64,000 bases of DNA from Sphingobacteriales bacterium (GTDB taxonomy: Bacteria; Bacteroidota; Bacteroidia; Chitinophagales; Chitinophagaceae): assembly GCA_027484425.1 (NCBI GenBank), contig JAIXSZ010000063.1, positions 108,789 to 172,788 of the forward strand. The letters run 5' to 3'. Shown here piece by piece: positions 61,448 to 64,000 of this stretch. The position numbers and the translations under genes were made by a program. Under the pieces are notes generated by a model. It saw only the letters and a program-made list of their open reading frames with translations. It was not told where the DNA came from and did no database searches. Within the stretch, counting starts at the first letter, position 1. The number at the start of each line of letters is the position of its first letter.

Positions 61448-62236
61448 ATGAAGATTAAAATGTATCAGGTAGATGCCTTTACGCAAGAGCTTTTTGGTGG
61501 CAATCCTGCTGCAATTTGCCTATTAGATGAATGGCTTCCAGAGCGTAAAATGCAAGCAATAGCAGCCGAGAATAATCAAGCAGAAACAGCGTTTATAGTG
61601 GCTGTTGAAGACGTCTTTGATATTAGATGGTTTACCCCAGTTATAGAAGTAGATCTTTGTGGTCATGCTACACTGGCTGCGGCTCATGTTATCTTCAATC
61701 ATTTGAATCGCACAGATCACGAGGTAGAGTTTCGTTCTATGCATAGTGGAGTACTAAAGGTTACCCGTAATGGCAAGATGCTTACACTAGATTTTCCGGT
61801 AGATTCTTTTGTTAAGATACCAACTCCGGCTAAACTCTCAAAAGCCTTGGGTATAGAACCTATGGAAACCTACAAAGGAAAAACTGATTATATGGCTGTA
61901 TTGCCATCAGAGCAGCACGTACTTAATCTTCGTCCCGATTTCGAAACTCTTTCGACACTTGATGTGAGAGGAGTAATTGCTACAGCTGCTGGCTCAGCTA
62001 CTGATTTTGTTTCCCGTTTCTTCTCTCCTGTTTCTGGTATTAATGAAGACCCAGTTACGGGGTCTGCACATACTACGCTTACTCCGTATTGGAGCAAAGA
62101 ACTTGGCAAAACCGAATTAGTTGCCACACAACTATCTGCTCGTAAAGGGAAACTATGGTGTAAACAAAATGGTAATAGAGTAGCAATTAGCGGTCATGCT
62201 ATTACCTATTTAGAGGGTGAAATTCAAGTGAATTAG
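61448..62236 (+). CDS. PhzF family isomerase/epimerase-like protein
   Basis: A 262-residue protein of the PhzF (diaminopimelate-epimerase fold) family. The N-terminal Y-Q-V-D-A-F-T-Q-E-L-F-G-G-N-P-A-A-I, the catalytic Glu46 in A-E-T-A-F-I, W-F-T-P in the first half and D-P-V-T-G-S-A-H-T in the second are diagnostic. Despite the name, no phenazine genes are present; such proteins occur in many bacteria with unknown substrates. The start at 61448 follows the promoter; the frame is open to 61382. Confidence 0.9.
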   Translation: MKIKMYQVDAFTQELFGGNPAAICLLDEWLPERKMQAIAAENNQAETAFIVAVEDVFDIRWFTPVIEVDLCGHATLAAAHVIFNHLNRTDHEVEFRSMHSGVLKVTRNGKMLTLDFPVDSFVKIPTPAKLSKALGIEPMETYKGKTDYMAVLPSEQHVLNLRPDFETLSTLDVRGVIATAAGSATDFVSRFFSPVSGINEDPVTGSAHTTLTPYWSKELGKTELVATQLSARKGKLWCKQNGNRVAISGHAITYLEGEIQVN

Positions 62237-62267
62237 ATACTGTGTAAGTTTATCAGATAATGTGTGA

Positions 62268-63095
62268 TTAGGCCTTGCCCATTACATATATATTCTGCAT
62301 TGTTGGCACAGGGCTTCCTCCTTCCTTCTCTAGGGATATTGCAAATGCCTCCCCATTGGTCACTCTCATGTCCACTTTTTTAATGTTGGGGGTGTTTGCC
62401 ATACTGTTCGGAAGTACACCCATGTCTACTGGTTTCCCGTTCTGAATAGCCCACAGTTGGTATTGCATACCTGGTGGTGGTGGTGGTAAACCATCTACCG
62501 ATACATATGCTTCAGCTTTTTCTTGACTCCAGTATAGTGTTGCTGCCATAGGATGCCCTTTTTGCATAGTATGCATCACTATTGTTTTCATGGCAGTATC
62601 TGACATCATATTTTTTGCTTTCTGGTATCTGTCTACAATGCTGGTTAATTGCAGTTGTTGTGCTTGCAATGTATCCAGCTTTTGTAGCATAGCTATGTTA
62701 TGACTTTCAGTTTTGTTGTTGTTATTCCATAGCATCACGTTTATTGCAACACTACCTGTTAGTGCTATCCATGTAGCAGCGTACTTCCATGCAAATGGTT
62801 GTTTAAAATGATTGGGTTGTAATGGGATAGTTTTATCAGCATTCCCAGCGTTTGGAAAAACATTATTTGGTGTATGTTCTGCTTCTTTCCATATTTTTCC
62901 AGAAAAATCAGATGGCAATGCTGGCGCGAGTGATGAAGCAAATACCAACATAGTTTTTTCAATCAGGGCTAATTCAGCGCTTAGTTCGGCATTATCACTC
63001 AGCATTTCTGCTACCGCCCTAGCTTCGTCGGGAGGTAGAGAACCGAGCGCATAAGCCTCTAAGTTTCCTGATTCTATGTATTCTTTTGTGTTCAC
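62268..63095 (-). CDS. anti-sigma factor, RskA type
   Basis: A 275-residue single-pass membrane protein that should hold the adjacent ECF sigma factor inactive. The N-terminal cytosolic 80 residues (Y-I-E-S-G-N-L-E-A-Y-A-L-G-S-L-P-P-D-E-A) form the sigma-binding domain. I see no HxxxCxxC zinc motif, as in RskA-like forms. A membrane helix lies near residues 105-122. The periplasmic part has the RskA C-terminal signature (Y-Q-L-W-A-I-Q-N-G-K-P-V-D-M-G-V). It starts 18 bases after the sigma gene stop. Confidence 0.87.
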   Translation of the reverse strand: MNTKEYIESGNLEAYALGSLPPDEARAVAEMLSDNAELSAELALIEKTMLVFASSLAPALPSDFSGKIWKEAEHTPNNVFPNAGNADKTIPLQPNHFKQPFAWKYAATWIALTGSVAINVMLWNNNNKTESHNIAMLQKLDTLQAQQLQLTSIVDRYQKAKNMMSDTAMKTIVMHTMQKGHPMAATLYWSQEKAEAYVSVDGLPPPPPGMQYQLWAIQNGKPVDMGVLPNSMANTPNIKKVDMRVTNGEAFAISLEKEGGSPVPTMQNIYVMGKA

Positions 63096-63113
63096 CTTTT
63101 TATATTCAATAAA

Positions 63114-63665
63114 TTATTTTACAGCATAAATTTCACGTAACTGACCCATCGCACTTCGCATACGGGTTTTTACTGTGCCTGATGGTATGTTGAGCGTTTT
63201 TGATATTTCCTCTATTGTGTATCCGTTGAAGTATGCCAAGTCTATAATGCTCGCATATTCTGGTTTTAGTTGGTTGACCATTTTTCTAAGACCTATTGTA
63301 TCTGTTGATACTTCTGTCTTACTGGTTTGCTCCAAATTATGTACGACGTTCTCACCCGTTTGGATTTTACTTTTCATTATTTCGCCCTTCGACCTCGTTT
63401 TGTCGATAGCAGAGTTGCGGGCAATGTTTAGTAACCATGTGTAAAGACGACCCTTATCTGAATTGTATTGAGCGATGTTGTTCCATATCTTCACAAATAC
63501 ATCTTGCAATACGTCTTGGCTGGTTTGTTCGTCTTCTAAAATTTTGTAGATGACCCCATACAATGCTGGAGCATAATTGCTGTACAAGTAGTTGAATGCC
63601 TGCCTGCTTTGCCCTTTCAGCAACTGAATTAGCTCTTCTTCGGTATATGTTACTGTTGCATTCAA
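63114..63665 (-). CDS. ECF-family RNA polymerase sigma factor
   Basis: A 183-residue extracytoplasmic-function sigma factor. Region 2 is visible (F-N-Y-L-Y-S-N-Y, D-V-L-Q-D-V-F-V-K-I-W, the -10 binding Y-T-W-L-L-N-I-A-R-N) and region 4 at the C-terminus (Y-F-N-G-Y-T-I-E-E-I-S-K-T-L-N-I-P-S-G-T-V-K-T-R). It is the first gene of a two-gene operon with its anti-sigma factor. The upstream -7-like element TACATTTG suggests the housekeeping sigma also transcribes it. Confidence 0.93.
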   Translation of the reverse strand: MNATVTYTEEELIQLLKGQSRQAFNYLYSNYAPALYGVIYKILEDEQTSQDVLQDVFVKIWNNIAQYNSDKGRLYTWLLNIARNSAIDKTRSKGEIMKSKIQTGENVVHNLEQTSKTEVSTDTIGLRKMVNQLKPEYASIIDLAYFNGYTIEEISKTLNIPSGTVKTRMRSAMGQLREIYAVK

Positions 63666-63703
63666 TGGCTAGCGATACCTATTTCTTTGGCAAGATTTGA
63701 GTC

Positions 63704-63711
63704 CAAATGTA
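63704..63711 (-). promoter_or_regulatory. -7 promoter element (TACATTTG) of the sigma/anti-sigma operon
   Basis: Exact TAnnTTTG match on the minus strand, 38 bases before the sigma factor ATG. Confidence 0.55.
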
Positions 63712-64000
63712 GTCAAGTTTCCCTTCTTAGAGTACATTACTTTTAATAATTTTCTACTTATTTGTCGCCACAAATCCACAATTCGCTTGGGTAGTATGTA
63801 AGATAATAAATGTTTATGTTTATAAATTATAACCGACTGGTAAAAAGATAATTTACCCAATTTTCACCGAAATTATGCAGGTTAAATGGATCAAGTTGAA
63901 TAGTTGGGGGATGAAAAATAAAATTGTTGCTTTGCGGTCAAAACCGGATCAAGTTGAGCGACAACTACCAAGCATTGATTTCCCTATTACTTCCTGAGGG
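63712..64000. other. gene-free window edge with a short direct repeat
   Basis: No convincing gene. GGATCAAGTTGA occurs twice (63888-63899 and 63946-63957), 58 bases apart. TTGCTTTGC at 63927-63935 is one mismatch from a -7 element, so this may be the leader of a plus-strand gene beyond the window. Confidence 0.3.

Noticed and set aside
63669..63860. 63-codon minus-strand frame ahead of the sigma factor.
   Set aside because: It overlaps the sigma operon promoter, has no recognisable features and no ribosome-binding context.

Overview
The window reads as a chromosomal segment of a Bacteroidota bacterium, most likely of the Chitinophagaceae or a close relative. Supporting signs are proteins with type IX secretion (T9SS) C-terminal sorting domains, SPII lipoproteins, DUF5686, WbqC and DoxX/thioredoxin-like families, a two-component regulator propeller sensor, a Bacteroidota-type SRP RNA, and about twenty copies of the Bacteroidota sigma-A -7 element TAnnTTTG placed correctly ahead of genes. 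No rRNA operon, CRISPR array, phage or intact transposase was seen.

Layout. 1-2848: end of an ABC permease, a fasciclin protein and L-serine ammonia-lyase. 2849-3955: a small accessory island at the 3' end of the SRP RNA gene (ffs, minus strand). A 64-bp copy of the ffs 3' end and its flank lies 793 bp away, and between the copies sit a small antitoxin gene and a YoeB/Txe-type toxin gene broken by a one-base frameshift. 3955-13009: housekeeping genes (rRNA cytosine methyltransferase, WbqC, C1 peptidase, deoxynucleoside kinase, DUF5686 outer-membrane protein, L19, glycosyltransferase, VOC protein).

13084-18343: a carotenoid operon. A MerR-type regulator with the CarH B12-photoreceptor signature (W-x9-EH plus ExHxxG) leads phytoene desaturase, phytoene synthase, IPP isomerase, beta-carotene hydroxylase and a fused CrtYcd-type lycopene cyclase. 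This set would make zeaxanthin from GGPP, plausibly under light control. 18344-21263: an AT-richer accessory region around a tRNA-Leu(CAG), with a GldM-C-like secreted protein bracketed by 49-bp imperfect repeats, an orphan CdiI-type immunity gene and two unrecognised genes.

21404-43126: an NHL-repeat T9SS protein, an 881-bp gene-free stretch with three copies of a 108-bp repeat, then lipoproteins, DoxX, folP, pepT, marC, a PLP/CBS-domain enzyme, Sua5, isocitrate dehydrogenase, a CHAP protein, LiaF-like, DUF1697, TraB/GumN and transglutaminase proteins. 43375-64000: a two-component pair, a Pit phosphate transporter with its PhoU-like partner, aroK-DUF423-lpxK-GPx, a phosphoesterase, divIC-eno, T9SS and TPR proteins, a thioredoxin, HAD and PhzF proteins, and an ECF sigma/anti-sigma pair.

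Most intergenic spaces carry either a TAnnTTTG promoter or a strong hairpin terminator. The most interesting signals are the SRP-RNA-associated duplication carrying the toxin-antitoxin pair, the B12-photoreceptor carotenoid operon with repeated TTGTTTAACTT sites, the 108-bp repeat family, and the repeat-bracketed gene next to the crt operon.
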